From Bacteroidetes bacterium 43-16 (GTDB lineage: Bacteria; Bacteroidota; Bacteroidia; Chitinophagales; Chitinophagaceae), in NCBI GenBank assembly GCA_001897525.1, contig MKTB01000033.1:62001-126000 (forward strand): a stretch of 64,000 nucleotides of DNA, given 5' to 3'. Under the pieces are notes generated by a model. That model saw only the letters and a list, made by a program, of their open reading frames with translations. It was not told where the DNA came from and searched no databases. Both the position numbers and the translations under genes were made by a program. Shown piece after piece: positions 8,301-17,042 of this stretch; position 1 is the first letter of the stretch; every line of letters begins with the position of its first letter.

Positions 8301-9005
8301 ATGCAGAACGAATTTATTAAACTGGCTATTTTTGATATGGCAGGCACTACGGTCTATGATGATGATTTTGTAACCAAGGCATTGTGCAAGGCGCTGGCGA
8401 CACAGGAGTATATGGTACCGCTTTCAGCAGCTAATGAAGTGATGGGGATTGCCAAGCCGGTAGCGATTAAAATGTTGCTGGAACGTTTTTACCCAGAAGC
8501 TGCACCAACTGCAGATATTGATACTCTGCATGATACTTTTTTGCAGATCATGATCGATTTTTACCGTAATGAGCCGGGCATTTGTGAGATCGAAGGGGCT
8601 ACGGATACTTTTAAGGCTTTGCAGTCTCAAGGGATCAAAGTAGGTCTGGACACGGGTTTCAGCCGGGATATTACCGATATTATTATTGAACGCCTGGGCT
8701 GGCAGGATCTGCTGGATGTGAGCGTGAGCAGCGATGAGGTAGCGCAGGGCAGGCCTTACCCGGATATGATCTGGAAAGCTATGGAGCTGACCGGGATCAG
8801 TGAGGTGCAGCAGGTAGCCAAGGTGGGCGATACACCTGTAGACCTGGAAGAGGGCCATCGTGCCGGATGTGCCCTGGTAGTAGGGGTGTTGAGCGGAGCT
8901 AATGGCAAAGAAGTATTAGAGCAGTATCCACACACACATATTGTCGATTCTGTAAGTGACATTACAGGATTAATTCATTCTTTTCAGCTTGCTGCAGTAA
9001 AATAG
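8301..9005 (+). CDS. Phosphonatase-like HAD hydrolase (PhnX-related)
   Basis: The protein has 234 residues. The nucleophile motif is DMAGTT (Asp12), the phosphonatase version of the HAD loop. MGIAK places Lys52 where phosphonoacetaldehyde hydrolase has its Schiff-base Lys53 (MGLLK). GRPYPDM (Arg151) and KVGDTPVD (Asp177, Asp181) complete the active site in the PhnX order. The family is the PhnX-like TIGR03351 type, expected to split the C-P bond of a 2-oxoethylphosphonate such as phosphonoacetaldehyde. Unlike classical phnWX operons there is no aminotransferase PhnW beside it; the partner here is a DUF5690 transporter. A hairpin terminator follows at 9035. The exact substrate is not known. 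Confidence 0.88.
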   Translation: MQNEFIKLAIFDMAGTTVYDDDFVTKALCKALATQEYMVPLSAANEVMGIAKPVAIKMLLERFYPEAAPTADIDTLHDTFLQIMIDFYRNEPGICEIEGATDTFKALQSQGIKVGLDTGFSRDITDIIIERLGWQDLLDVSVSSDEVAQGRPYPDMIWKAMELTGISEVQQVAKVGDTPVDLEEGHRAGCALVVGVLSGANGKEVLEQYPHTHIVDSVSDITGLIHSFQLAAVK

Positions 9006-9034
9006 AAAATTCGCAGGCAGCATTGTTTTAGGTT

Positions 9035-9066
9035 AAAAGGCTGGCTATATTTTAGCCGGCCTTTTT
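9035..9066 (+). terminator. Terminator after the phosphonatase-like gene
   Basis: AAAAGGCTGGCT pairs with AGCCGGCCTTTT around a 7-base loop, with one G-U wobble and a following T run. Confidence 0.85.
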
Positions 9067-9113
9067 GTTGGAGCTGAGGAATAAGCTTTGAATGCCTGGA
9101 TATTCGGGCTTAA

Positions 9114-9821
9114 TTATCCTTGCACCAGTTTGTCCAGGAACCCGAAAAGCTTATGGTTCATTTCTGTATAGTCATAACTGCGGATTGTTTCAGGCTTTTG
9201 AACAAATCGGTGTGTTGTATGATTATTTAATAAATCCGGCTCTGCGGCAATGAGTAAGTCAACTACATCCGGCATCAATTCCATATGGCATTGAAAACCG
9301 TACACCCGGTCTGAGTAAGCGATTATTTGCCTGGGGCAACCTGCGCTTGTGGCCAATACTTTGCTGCTTGCAGTAAGTCCGGGCATATCACTGTGCCAAT
9401 GCCCTGCCGGTAACACTGGGCCGAAATGATTTGTCTTACCGTCCTCTAATCCTTCTTTGGTAAGCTCTATGGGCCATACGCCTATTTCTTTTTCGGGGCT
9501 AGGCTCAAATGATGCACCTAAAGCCTGGCCTATGAGTTGAGCGCCCAAACAAACTCCCACAAGGGCTTTACCTTCCCGGATACAGTTTTGTATAAAATGT
9601 ATCTCGGCTTTTGCATTGAAGTGCGGGCATACTTCAGTTGTAGTGTCAGGACTTTGCGGGCCGCCCATTACAATCAGCAGGTCGATATGATCAGCAGTTC
9701 CGGGCAACTCTTGGTATTCATATACCTTAGAAAAGGTGATGGTATGATGCCTTGCTTTTGCCCATTCCAGGTAAGCTCCCGGGGCTTCAAATATTTCGTG
9801 CTGTATAAAATGTACGTTCAT
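9114..9821 (-). CDS. Class I glutamine amidotransferase-like protein
   Basis: The protein has 235 residues and covers one GATase1 domain. Its triad is visible: Cys91 in GVCLGAQ, His179 and Glu181 in QCHME. MGGPQSP gives the oxyanion-side loop. It resembles the stand-alone GMP-synthase-type amidotransferases, which hydrolyse glutamine or gamma-glutamyl compounds; no synthase domain is attached. It lies 15 bases after the YggS-type gene on the same strand, so the two are probably co-transcribed. The physiological substrate is not evident. Confidence 0.9.
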   Translation of the reverse strand: MNVHFIQHEIFEAPGAYLEWAKARHHTITFSKVYEYQELPGTADHIDLLIVMGGPQSPDTTTEVCPHFNAKAEIHFIQNCIREGKALVGVCLGAQLIGQALGASFEPSPEKEIGVWPIELTKEGLEDGKTNHFGPVLPAGHWHSDMPGLTASSKVLATSAGCPRQIIAYSDRVYGFQCHMELMPDVVDLLIAAEPDLLNNHTTHRFVQKPETIRSYDYTEMNHKLFGFLDKLVQG

Positions 9822-9835
9822 GGTTGGCTGGTTTT

Positions 9836-10564
9836 TTATTGTTCATTCCAGTAATAACTGTCCGGGTAGATCCTTTGTCCGAAAATGGCTGTGCCTACTC
9901 TGATGATGGTAGCACCTTCAGCTATGGCCGTTTCCAGGTCTGCACTCATTCCCATGGATAACTCCGTCATATCTACGCCGGGAATATGTAAAGCAATAAT
10001 TTGCTGCTGCAGGTCTTTGAGCAGGCGGAAGCATTTACGCACTTGTTCCGTTTCTGCACTAAATATTCCTATGGTCATCAGGCCCTTTATGTTTAAGGTG
10101 TCCAGGGCGGCTACCTGTTTGATGAATGCAATAGCATCACCGGGATCTACCCCGAATTTACTGGCTTCAAAGGAAGTGTTTACTTGTATCAAAACGTCTA
10201 TGGTTTTGTGTTCCATCTTTAGTCTCTGGTGCAATTTTTCGGCCAGGTCCAGGCGGTCCAGGGACTGAATGCAGGATACATTGTATTTCAAAAGGTCTTT
10301 GATCTTATTGCTCTGCAGGTGCCCGATAAAATGATTGGTATGCGGTACTTCCTGCAAGGCCTCATATTTCTCTTTGAGCTCCTGCACCTTGTTTTCTGCG
10401 ATCAATGTATGCCCGGCCTGTAAAGCCATCCTGATGCGTGCTGCAGGTACTGTTTTGGTGGCCAGGAGCAATTTTACTTCATCGGGGCTTCTCTTGCTTT
10501 TGATACAGGCGCGATTGATTCGTTCCTGTATTAAATCAATATTGCTTAAGATGTCTTCGTTCAT
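9836..10564 (-). CDS. YggS/PLPBP-family pyridoxal phosphate homeostasis protein
   Basis: The protein has 242 residues, the normal length for the family, and forms a single alanine-racemase-like TIM barrel. Lys37 in LLATKTVP is the PLP lysine. HFIGHLQSNK, SIQSLDR and SMGMSADLETAI with RVGTAIFG are the family's phosphate-binding and signature segments. Members bind PLP and buffer its level in the cytoplasm without known enzymatic turnover. It is the first gene of a two-gene unit with the amidotransferase; its ATG at 10564 is the natural start. Confidence 0.95.
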   Translation of the reverse strand: MNEDILSNIDLIQERINRACIKSKRSPDEVKLLLATKTVPAARIRMALQAGHTLIAENKVQELKEKYEALQEVPHTNHFIGHLQSNKIKDLLKYNVSCIQSLDRLDLAEKLHQRLKMEHKTIDVLIQVNTSFEASKFGVDPGDAIAFIKQVAALDTLNIKGLMTIGIFSAETEQVRKCFRLLKDLQQQIIALHIPGVDMTELSMGMSADLETAIAEGATIIRVGTAIFGQRIYPDSYYWNEQ

Positions 10565-10660
10565 ACTGCAGCAGGTTTTAATGGAGTTCTTCAGTCTGTT
10601 TTGTTTCCCTATGGCCTGGATGTCTAAGATAGCCTATATAGACAAGAAGTCTAGGGAAGA

Positions 10661-10803
10661 GGATGCTGTCTAAAAAAGGCATCATTTCGAGTGGAATATA
10701 ATGGAGTCGGGCAATCTCTAATACAAAAAATATTCATTGTTGCATTGCCACATTTCACTACGTTGCGGTCGAAATAGCGCAAACGATCTTTTAAGACAGC
10801 ACC
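10661..10803. repeat. Intergenic palindromic repeat, about 143 bp
   Basis: The ends are inverted copies: TGCTGTCT followed by an A run at 10664, and AGACAGCA preceded by a T run at 10794-10801. Nested inside are ATTTCG (near 10684) and CGAAAT (near 10770). There is no ORF. Short palindromic elements with ATTTCG...CGAAAT cores are common between genes in Bacteroidota. It may act as a bidirectional hairpin between two leftward genes. No second copy is seen in this window. Confidence 0.55.
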
Positions 10804-10811
10804 TTCTTTGA

Positions 10812-11258
10812 TTATTGCCACCAGTAATAATAATTGTGGTTGGCATCGTATTCAAAACCACAACGTGGATAGAGTTTATTGCCAATATCATTTGTCTTTT
10901 CGGTTTCCAGCATCAGGCCGCAGGCACCGGTTTCTGCACACCATTCTTTGGCGCGGTTGATCAAGGCTACAGAAAGTCCTTTGCCCCTGTAATCCGGATG
11001 TACAAACAAATCGCTCAATAGCCATTGCTTTTTCAATTTAATGTAATGGTAGAGTTTGTACAACTGAACAAAGCCGACCGCTTTATTGTCTGCATAAACA
11101 ATAAAGATATGCGACTGGTCGTGGTTCAGTCGTTCCTGTATGAATTGTTTGCATGTTTCATAATCATCTGCCTGGCGGTAAAATACCCGGTAGAGATTGA
11201 ATAAGGTGGCTGCGGTGTCGAGGTCTTTAAGTCCGGCTTGTCTGATTGGGTATTCCAT
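10812..11258 (-). CDS. GNAT family N-acetyltransferase
   Basis: The protein has 148 residues and forms a complete GNAT fold. The acetyl-CoA loop is in VHPDYRGKGLSVALI (the Q/RxxGxG/A motif as YRGKGLS), preceded by the LSDLFV strand. A later strand, ACGLMLETEK, and the C-terminal GFEYDANHNYYY are typical. It transfers acetyl from acetyl-CoA to an unidentified amine. The gene diverges from the MocR-type regulator with an 89-base spacer holding that regulator's likely operator, so it is a plausible target of the regulator. Confidence 0.9.
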   Translation of the reverse strand: MEYPIRQAGLKDLDTAATLFNLYRVFYRQADDYETCKQFIQERLNHDQSHIFIVYADNKAVGFVQLYKLYHYIKLKKQWLLSDLFVHPDYRGKGLSVALINRAKEWCAETGACGLMLETEKTNDIGNKLYPRCGFEYDANHNYYYWWQ

Positions 11259-11303
11259 TGCTTTAAATTAGTTTGATTGAGTAAGCAAAATTAATTCCCT
11301 ACA

Positions 11304-11344
11304 GGACTATCTTTGTAGTCCAATTTGTATATAAATGGTAGTCC
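11304..11344 (+). promoter_or_regulatory. MocR promoter with GGACTA/TAGTCC operator-like repeats
   Basis: GGACTA (11304-11309) and TAGTCC (11316-11321) form an inverted repeat that encloses a perfect -7 box, TATCTTTG (11308-11315). A second TAGTCC lies at 11339-11344, 23 bases further and 3 bases before the ATG. MocR regulators often bind such combined direct and inverted repeats and repress themselves. Confidence 0.6.
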
Positions 11345-11347
11345 ACT

Positions 11348-12796
11348 ATGTTGCCTTATGAACATATCATCGGTATAGAGAAAGAAAGTAAAGTGCCTGT
11401 TTACCGGCAAATCGCGGTTTCCATCATCCAAGCGATCCGGAACGGTACCTTGAAACCCGGAACGCAGCTGCCGGGTAGCCGTGAATTGGCAAAGACATTG
11501 GGCGTACACCGCAAGACGGTAATCGCTGCTTATGAAGAACTGGATGCCCAGGACTGGGTCAGGGTTGTGCCCAGGAAGTATGTGGCTGTTTCGGAACATA
11601 TCCCTTTATTAAAGCCTCAAAAATGGAGTGAAGTAAATGGGCTGAATGGCTATGAAAACGACCTGGATCTGCCTTTCCGGGTCATAGCAGGTGATGACTT
11701 AGCTGAAAATAGATTGAACAGTAACGGTATTGTTATTGATGACGGCCACCCTGATGTAAGGTTGTCTCCCATAGATAATTTGTTGAAGACATATCGCTCG
11801 CTGACCTCGAGGAAATATGCGATTAAAAACGCGAATACAGGTACCGGGCAGGGTGTATTAAGGCTTCGGGAAGTACTGGTCGATTACCTTTCAGTAACGC
11901 GGGGATTAAACATTGCTGCAGACAATATCCTGGTCACACATGGCGCACAAATGAGTATTTATTTGTCGGCTCAGCTGCTGTTGGGTCCTTCTGCTACAAT
12001 CATTGCAGGCAAGCCGGGTTATCCGCTTGCTCATGCAACTTTTGAAGCGACCGGAGCAAAGATTGTTGAGGTAAAAGTAGATGACAAGGGTATAGATATC
12101 GATGCCATTGAAAAGATCTGCAAACGAAAAAAAGTTGCCGCCGTGTATGTGATCCCGCATCATCATTACCCCAGTACGGTAACATTAAGTGTGGCGCGAA
12201 GGGTGAAGCTGCTGGAACTTTCCAGGCAATATTCATTTGCTATTATAGAAGATGATTACGACTATGATTATCATTATACCTCTTCGCCTTACCTGCCTCT
12301 GGCCAGCGGACAGCACAGTGGAAACGTGATCTACATCGGCTCTTTTTCAAAGATCCTGGACCCGGCTTTGCGGATTGGTTTTATGGTAGCGCCTAAAAAT
12401 TTTATTGAGCAATGTACGGCTTTCCGCAAAATCATAGATGTAGGTGGAGATGGGTATATGCAGAGCGCTTTAGCTACTTTGATCAAAGAAGGCGAGCTTA
12501 AAAGACACCTGAAGAAATCTAAGAAATGTTATCATGCACGGAGGGGTTTTTTAGATACCTTACTGAAAGAAAAATTGGGTCAATATGTTTCCTACACTTT
12601 GCCAACAGGCGGAATGGCTATCTGGGTAAAGCTGAAGCCGGAGTTTCCTATTGTCCGGTTGGTTGCCAAGCCGCAGTTCCGGATCATTCGCTGGGATGCA
12701 GAGGAAAATGCCTTTCGTTTTGGTTTCGCATCTATGAACGAGGCAGAATTGACAGAAGCTGTTGAAGCTTTGAAAATAGCTTTGGCACAGGATTGA
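11348..12796 (+). CDS. MocR/PdxR-family regulator (GntR HTH fused to aminotransferase domain)
   Basis: The protein has 482 residues. A GntR-type winged helix covers about 13-80 (VYRQIAVSIIQAIRNG ... GSRELAKTLGVHRKTV). A fold-type I aminotransferase domain fills about 115-480. YIGSFSKILDP supplies the PLP lysine near residue 335, and IIEDDYDYDY is the usual strand before it. MocR proteins use PLP or PLP-amino acid adducts to switch DNA binding. Its own promoter carries a TAGTCC repeat array. The controlled pathway is unclear; the divergent GNAT gene is the nearest candidate. Confidence 0.93.
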   Translation: MLPYEHIIGIEKESKVPVYRQIAVSIIQAIRNGTLKPGTQLPGSRELAKTLGVHRKTVIAAYEELDAQDWVRVVPRKYVAVSEHIPLLKPQKWSEVNGLNGYENDLDLPFRVIAGDDLAENRLNSNGIVIDDGHPDVRLSPIDNLLKTYRSLTSRKYAIKNANTGTGQGVLRLREVLVDYLSVTRGLNIAADNILVTHGAQMSIYLSAQLLLGPSATIIAGKPGYPLAHATFEATGAKIVEVKVDDKGIDIDAIEKICKRKKVAAVYVIPHHHYPSTVTLSVARRVKLLELSRQYSFAIIEDDYDYDYHYTSSPYLPLASGQHSGNVIYIGSFSKILDPALRIGFMVAPKNFIEQCTAFRKIIDVGGDGYMQSALATLIKEGELKRHLKKSKKCYHARRGFLDTLLKEKLGQYVSYTLPTGGMAIWVKLKPEFPIVRLVAKPQFRIIRWDAEENAFRFGFASMNEAELTEAVEALKIALAQD

Positions 12797-12824
12797 TGAT
12801 TAACTTCATGTCCGGGATGTTTTA

Positions 12825-12850
12825 GGTAAAGCAAACCTGCTTTATTTTTT
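12825..12850 (+). terminator. Terminator after the MocR gene
   Basis: TAAAGCA and TGCTTTA pair around AACC (12827-12844) and run into a TTTTTT tract. It sits about 30 bases after the stop codon. Confidence 0.7.
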
Positions 12851-12987
12851 GATCATTCTTCCGTTTTAAATCACCGGAAAATACCAAGAGGAACATACCT
12901 CATTAACATTTTTTTTAAAATTAATACATGGTTTTTATTTAGTTTTATCCTGCCTGAACCTTATTGTGTATTCAACCTATACTGTTT

Positions 12988-13518
12988 ATGAAGCAACTCA
13001 TTTTCTTAAGCCTCGCCCTCCCGGGTATTGTGGCTTGCAATAAGGACAAAAAGAAAACGCCGGAAGAGTACTTCTCTTTCTACGCTGATGGCGTATATTA
13101 TGATTATCCCCAGGAGAAAGGGAGTTCCCTTTTTGTGGATTGGAAAACCTTGTCTGCGGGAGCGTCTTCTGCCTCTGTCGGCTACCAAATATATGCCTAT
13201 AGTCGTAAAAATCCGGTTGCAGATGGTTTTTTCTCTTTTATATTTTCGGGCAACCATATACCCTCTCAAGATACCATCTTGCTTGATGGTGTAAGCAATG
13301 TTGTAGGTATTGGTAAATTCAACGCAATGGAAAATAATTATGAGTTGAAGCAACCCCTAAGCGGAAAGATCATTTTTACAGAGCGAACATCCGATAAGCT
13401 AACAGGTATCTTTGCATTTGATGCCTATAAAATGCGTGTAGAAGGTAACAATTGGGTGCCAACGGACAGCATTATCCATATTACCGAAGGTAAATTTTCT
13501 ATTATTCCCTCAAATTAA
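12988..13518 (+). CDS. Putative lipoprotein of unknown function
   Basis: The start is taken at the ATG at 12988, so that MKQLIFLSLALPGIVAC is a compact lipoprotein signal with lipobox GIVAC. The mature protein of about 160 residues begins NKDKKKTPEEYFSFYADG, a pattern seen in Bacteroidota lipoproteins with a beta-rich fold. No family is recognised. It is followed 35 bases later by the interrupted lipase-like gene on the same strand; the two may be co-transcribed. The lipid anchor implies a location at the outer or inner membrane facing the periplasm. Confidence 0.75.
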   Translation: MKQLIFLSLALPGIVACNKDKKKTPEEYFSFYADGVYYDYPQEKGSSLFVDWKTLSAGASSASVGYQIYAYSRKNPVADGFFSFIFSGNHIPSQDTILLDGVSNVVGIGKFNAMENNYELKQPLSGKIIFTERTSDKLTGIFAFDAYKMRVEGNNWVPTDSIIHITEGKFSIIPSN

Positions 13519-13553
13519 TATCACCTAATTAAATATCATCTAAAGCTTAGATT

Positions 13554-16500
13554 ATGAAAAAAATCTACCTGCTGACGGCATTCCTATGCACGTCATGTTT
13601 CGTCACGTCTGCACAGGACGAGGCGACCGTATCTTTTATGGGGTATCAATCTATACAGGATAGCCTGATGCAGCACCTCGACAAAAATAAAATAAGTACC
13701 GGTGCGCTCTATGATCGGGTCAATCCCATTGCACGGCTTACGCAATTGAAGAATAAACATGGAGAGCCGGTCGTTACCGGCTTTAACCATGCCCTGCAGG
13801 CCTGGGACGAGCTCTACCGGGCTGCATATGATAAAGATAATCTTCTGCCGCTGGAATATGCTGAAAACATCATCATCCAGAACCAGCAGGAGCGTAATGC
13901 CATAAGCCTGGGTTATATTGCCTTCAACTTTAATAGTATAGATCCCGAGGCATTTGATGCAGGGGCGATCTAGCGTGGAGCGGATAGCCTGCTGTATGAG
14001 GGGGATGGCAATCCCTACCTGGAGCACCAGGTAAACTTACCGTTATTATCTGCGAATAGGGTAAGAGGTAATGAACTGAAACTGTACTTAGACACACGCC
14101 TGCAGTTGAACAGCAGTGGCCGGCAATTGAAATATCTGGAATTACAGGTCGGCGACAAGCAATCTGTCTCGATTGCCCCCGGTGAGCTTAATACACTCAA
14201 TATCTCCGGGATCACGGATCCGACTATTAAAATTGGCGTAAAACTACATTGGCAAGGGTTGGAACTTATCGAACGTTTCGATATCCTGCTGGAAAACGGA
14301 AATCTTATTCCATTAAATTCTACAACAACTGACTTATGTACTAGTGGCCAAATTCCTATCGCACTCTGGTCTGGCAGCAACCTGACCTTTAAGGGGTATA
14401 CAGAACCCGCTGCCGTGGAAGGCTTTGGAGAATACAAGATATTTTATCGTAAGCCTGCGGGCGGCTGGCTGGCCTGCAATGATGCCCATAAGGTCATCCG
14501 TAAACCGATCATTATCATTGATGGTTTTGATCCGGGAGATGAAAGAAAGATATCAAAATTGAATATTACGGATAATGACGGTATCTGGGAATTACTTTCC
14601 TATGGTGCCAATAAGCACTTAGGGGATGACTTTCGAAGTAAAGGTTATGATGTGATCGTGCTTAATTTTCCTAAATACCAGATCGCCTCGGTAAGTGTCA
14701 CCATTTCCGGTAATACTTTTACCATGCCCATTTACCGTGATGGCGGTGCCGATTATATAGAGCGCAATGCCCGCGTACTTACAAGATTAATCCAAAAGGT
14801 AAATGCAGAACTGCAGGCTGTTGGCAGTACAGAAAAAATCGTGGTGGTAGGCCCCAGTATGGGCGGGCAGATCGCAAGATATGCTTTGAAATATATGGAG
14901 AATAACAATCTCAATCATAATACCCGCCTCTTTGTAAGTTTTGACAGTCCCAATCATGGTGCCAATATTCCAGTAGGTCTGCAGTCTGCTATCCTGTATG
15001 CAGCCTATGTACAGGAATCTGTATTGGCCAAAAAACAATACGAGCAGAGTATCCGCTCTACAGCAGCAAAACAGATGCTGATCCACCAGGTTACCAACCA
15101 GTCTCTGACACAAAATGGATGGACGTATCATTATCCCTTAGCCACACAAAATGATTTCTTCCGCCAGACCTGGCAAAGCACTATTGATAATATGGGCTAT
15201 CCCAATCAACTCAGGAAAGTGGCCCTGGTCAATGGTTCACGCAACATGGCCTGGCAGCCCTCCGTGACCACGCTTATAGACTATGAGATCACCAAGGCTG
15301 GGGGTGGCGTACCGCCACAGGGCACACAGCTGGCTAAGGTACAGGCATATACTACTGCTCATAATTTTTCCAGCAAGGTCTTCTATGGCCATATATTTAC
15401 TAAACCGGCCATGAATATTTACCACCACATTACCAATGGCTGGGGCAACCTGGATGGCGCATCTGGAGGATTGTTTGATGTAAGCCGTCAGCTAACCAAA
15501 GAAATGACTACCGGACAGTTCCGGGTGGATAATACTAAAATATGGTTTATTAACCTGCCATTGAACGGTATTGGTGTACTTCATGCCAACGCAGGAGATT
15601 ATAACACTTTCATCCCGACAGTAAGTGCTCTGGGATACTATAACCGTAATTTCGAATGGGGACAGAACCTGGGAACAAACAATCTTGTCTGCAGTAACCA
15701 GATACCCTTTGATAATTATTTTACCCCGTCATCTGATCAGCCCCATGTGACCGTAACAGAAGCCTCGGCACAATGGATTACCCAGGAAATAGAAAAAGGG
15801 CAGGCTAACTGTCCTAAAATATGTAAAGCCTTGATCGGAATGATCAATGACCTGAATACTCCGCTTTGTATTGGGAGCACAAGAACATTTTATCACAATT
15901 ACAATTTATTGCCAGGTCAAACGGTGAGCTGGGAGTATGCAACCGGATTACTACAATTGATGAGTTCAAATAATAGTTCTATTACCGTAAAGTCACTTGA
16001 TCATGGCGCTGCTTTCGTCAAAGCAGTGATTAATAATCCCTGTGGGGCCAACCTGGAAGAAAAAATGATTTTCTCTTCCGGTGCCGGTTATAGTTTTACG
16101 GTTTCCAGGTATGATATTACAGGTCCGGGCGGTAAAGGAAAAGTATTGGAAGTAAATCCTAATAGCCCGGCCATTACTGGTATATCCTGGAGCCTGGATG
16201 GGACTAACTATACTCATAACAACCAGGTGTTCTACAATGTATACAAAAATGGCACTGCACCGAGCCGCCAGGTATGGCTGAAGACACAGAATAGCTGCGG
16301 AAGCCATTTTATGTCCAAGCCGGTATGGTTTGATAATAACGACTATAATGATTTCTATACCGTAAATACGACACTGTCCAACCTTTTGTCTGTTCAAATA
16401 GAAGTATTTCCCAACCCGACAAATAGTAGCTGGATCGTGAAGATTCCGGGAGCAGAGCCGGCAAATCTGGAACTATATGATGCTACAGGTAGGAAAGTCA

Positions 16501-16622
16501 GAACGGTACAAAAGGCGCTGTTCAAGGCAGAGATGGGAAGTGCAGCATTGCCTCCGGGAATATACCTGCTGAAAGTATTTCTGAACGGACAGGAAGCAAG
16601 CTATAAGCTGATCAAACAATAA
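13554..16622 (+). pseudogene. T9SS-secreted lipase-like protein interrupted by an in-frame TAG
   Basis: A signal peptide (MKKIYLLTAFLCTSCFVTSAQ) opens a frame that meets TAG at 13971-13973, codon 140. The same frame then stays open to 16622, so the gene totals about 1,021 codons. Protein-like sequence continues without a gap across the stop (DPEAFDAGAI, then RGADSLLYEG). The second part holds an alpha/beta-hydrolase segment: IIIIDGFDPG, nucleophile motif VVGPSMGGQIARYA and FDSPNHGANIP, as in lipases and PGAP1-like esterases. A T9SS tail follows (VFPNPTNSS ... GIYLLKVFLNG). One base change explains the damage; a sequencing error is also possible. An internal start at 14106 would lack a signal peptide. 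Confidence 0.8.
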
Positions 16623-16644
16623 AATAATTCATAAGAATGAATCG

Positions 16645-16690
16645 CTTTAGGCTCCGTTCGGATTGGAATGGAGCCTAAAGCATTTTATCC
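16645..16690 (+). terminator. Terminator after the lipase-like gene
   Basis: A perfect 12-base stem, GCTTTAGGCTCC / GGAGCCTAAAGC (16645-16656 and 16671-16682), is followed by ATTTTAT. Confidence 0.85.
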
Positions 16691-17042
16691 CTTTACTACC
16701 GCAAATTTTTTTTATTATATATCGCTCCTTGTTAAATTGTACCTGCTGAAGCCATAAGATCCTGTTCAAAGCAGACCGGTTTTTCCGTAAAATATAGGTG
16801 TAAATGTTCCAATGTTAGGGAAGTGTTTGAGGGCAAAAGGTCCATTTGATCTTTATGAAATGATCCCTGCTCAAGGCGATACTTATAGGCCCATTTCATT
16901 CTTTTTGTAGGTATATTATTTTTTATAAATTAAATGTCAGGAAATTATTTGATGCTGCTAAAAAGTATTAGATTCGTATTTGATTAATTATTTAATATGT
17001 AATTATAACAATTTCATTAACTTCTTTTAATCTTGACAATTT
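16691..17042. other. AT-rich intergenic stretch, nothing recognised
   Basis: About 350 bases without an ORF, RNA or clear repeat. It must hold the promoter of the glycine-rich protein gene, but no full TTTG / TAnnTTTG pair is visible close to the ATG at 17043. Confidence 0.5.

Noticed and set aside
13971-13973. TAG as a pyrrolysine or recoding codon
   Set aside because: No recoding element or pyl genes are seen. Other genes here end normally in TAG (for example yicC-side and edge genes), so a plain nonsense change or error is simpler.
13593-14027. Minus-strand ORF crossing the TAG
   Set aside because: It is a shadow of the interrupted gene and has no protein-like pattern.
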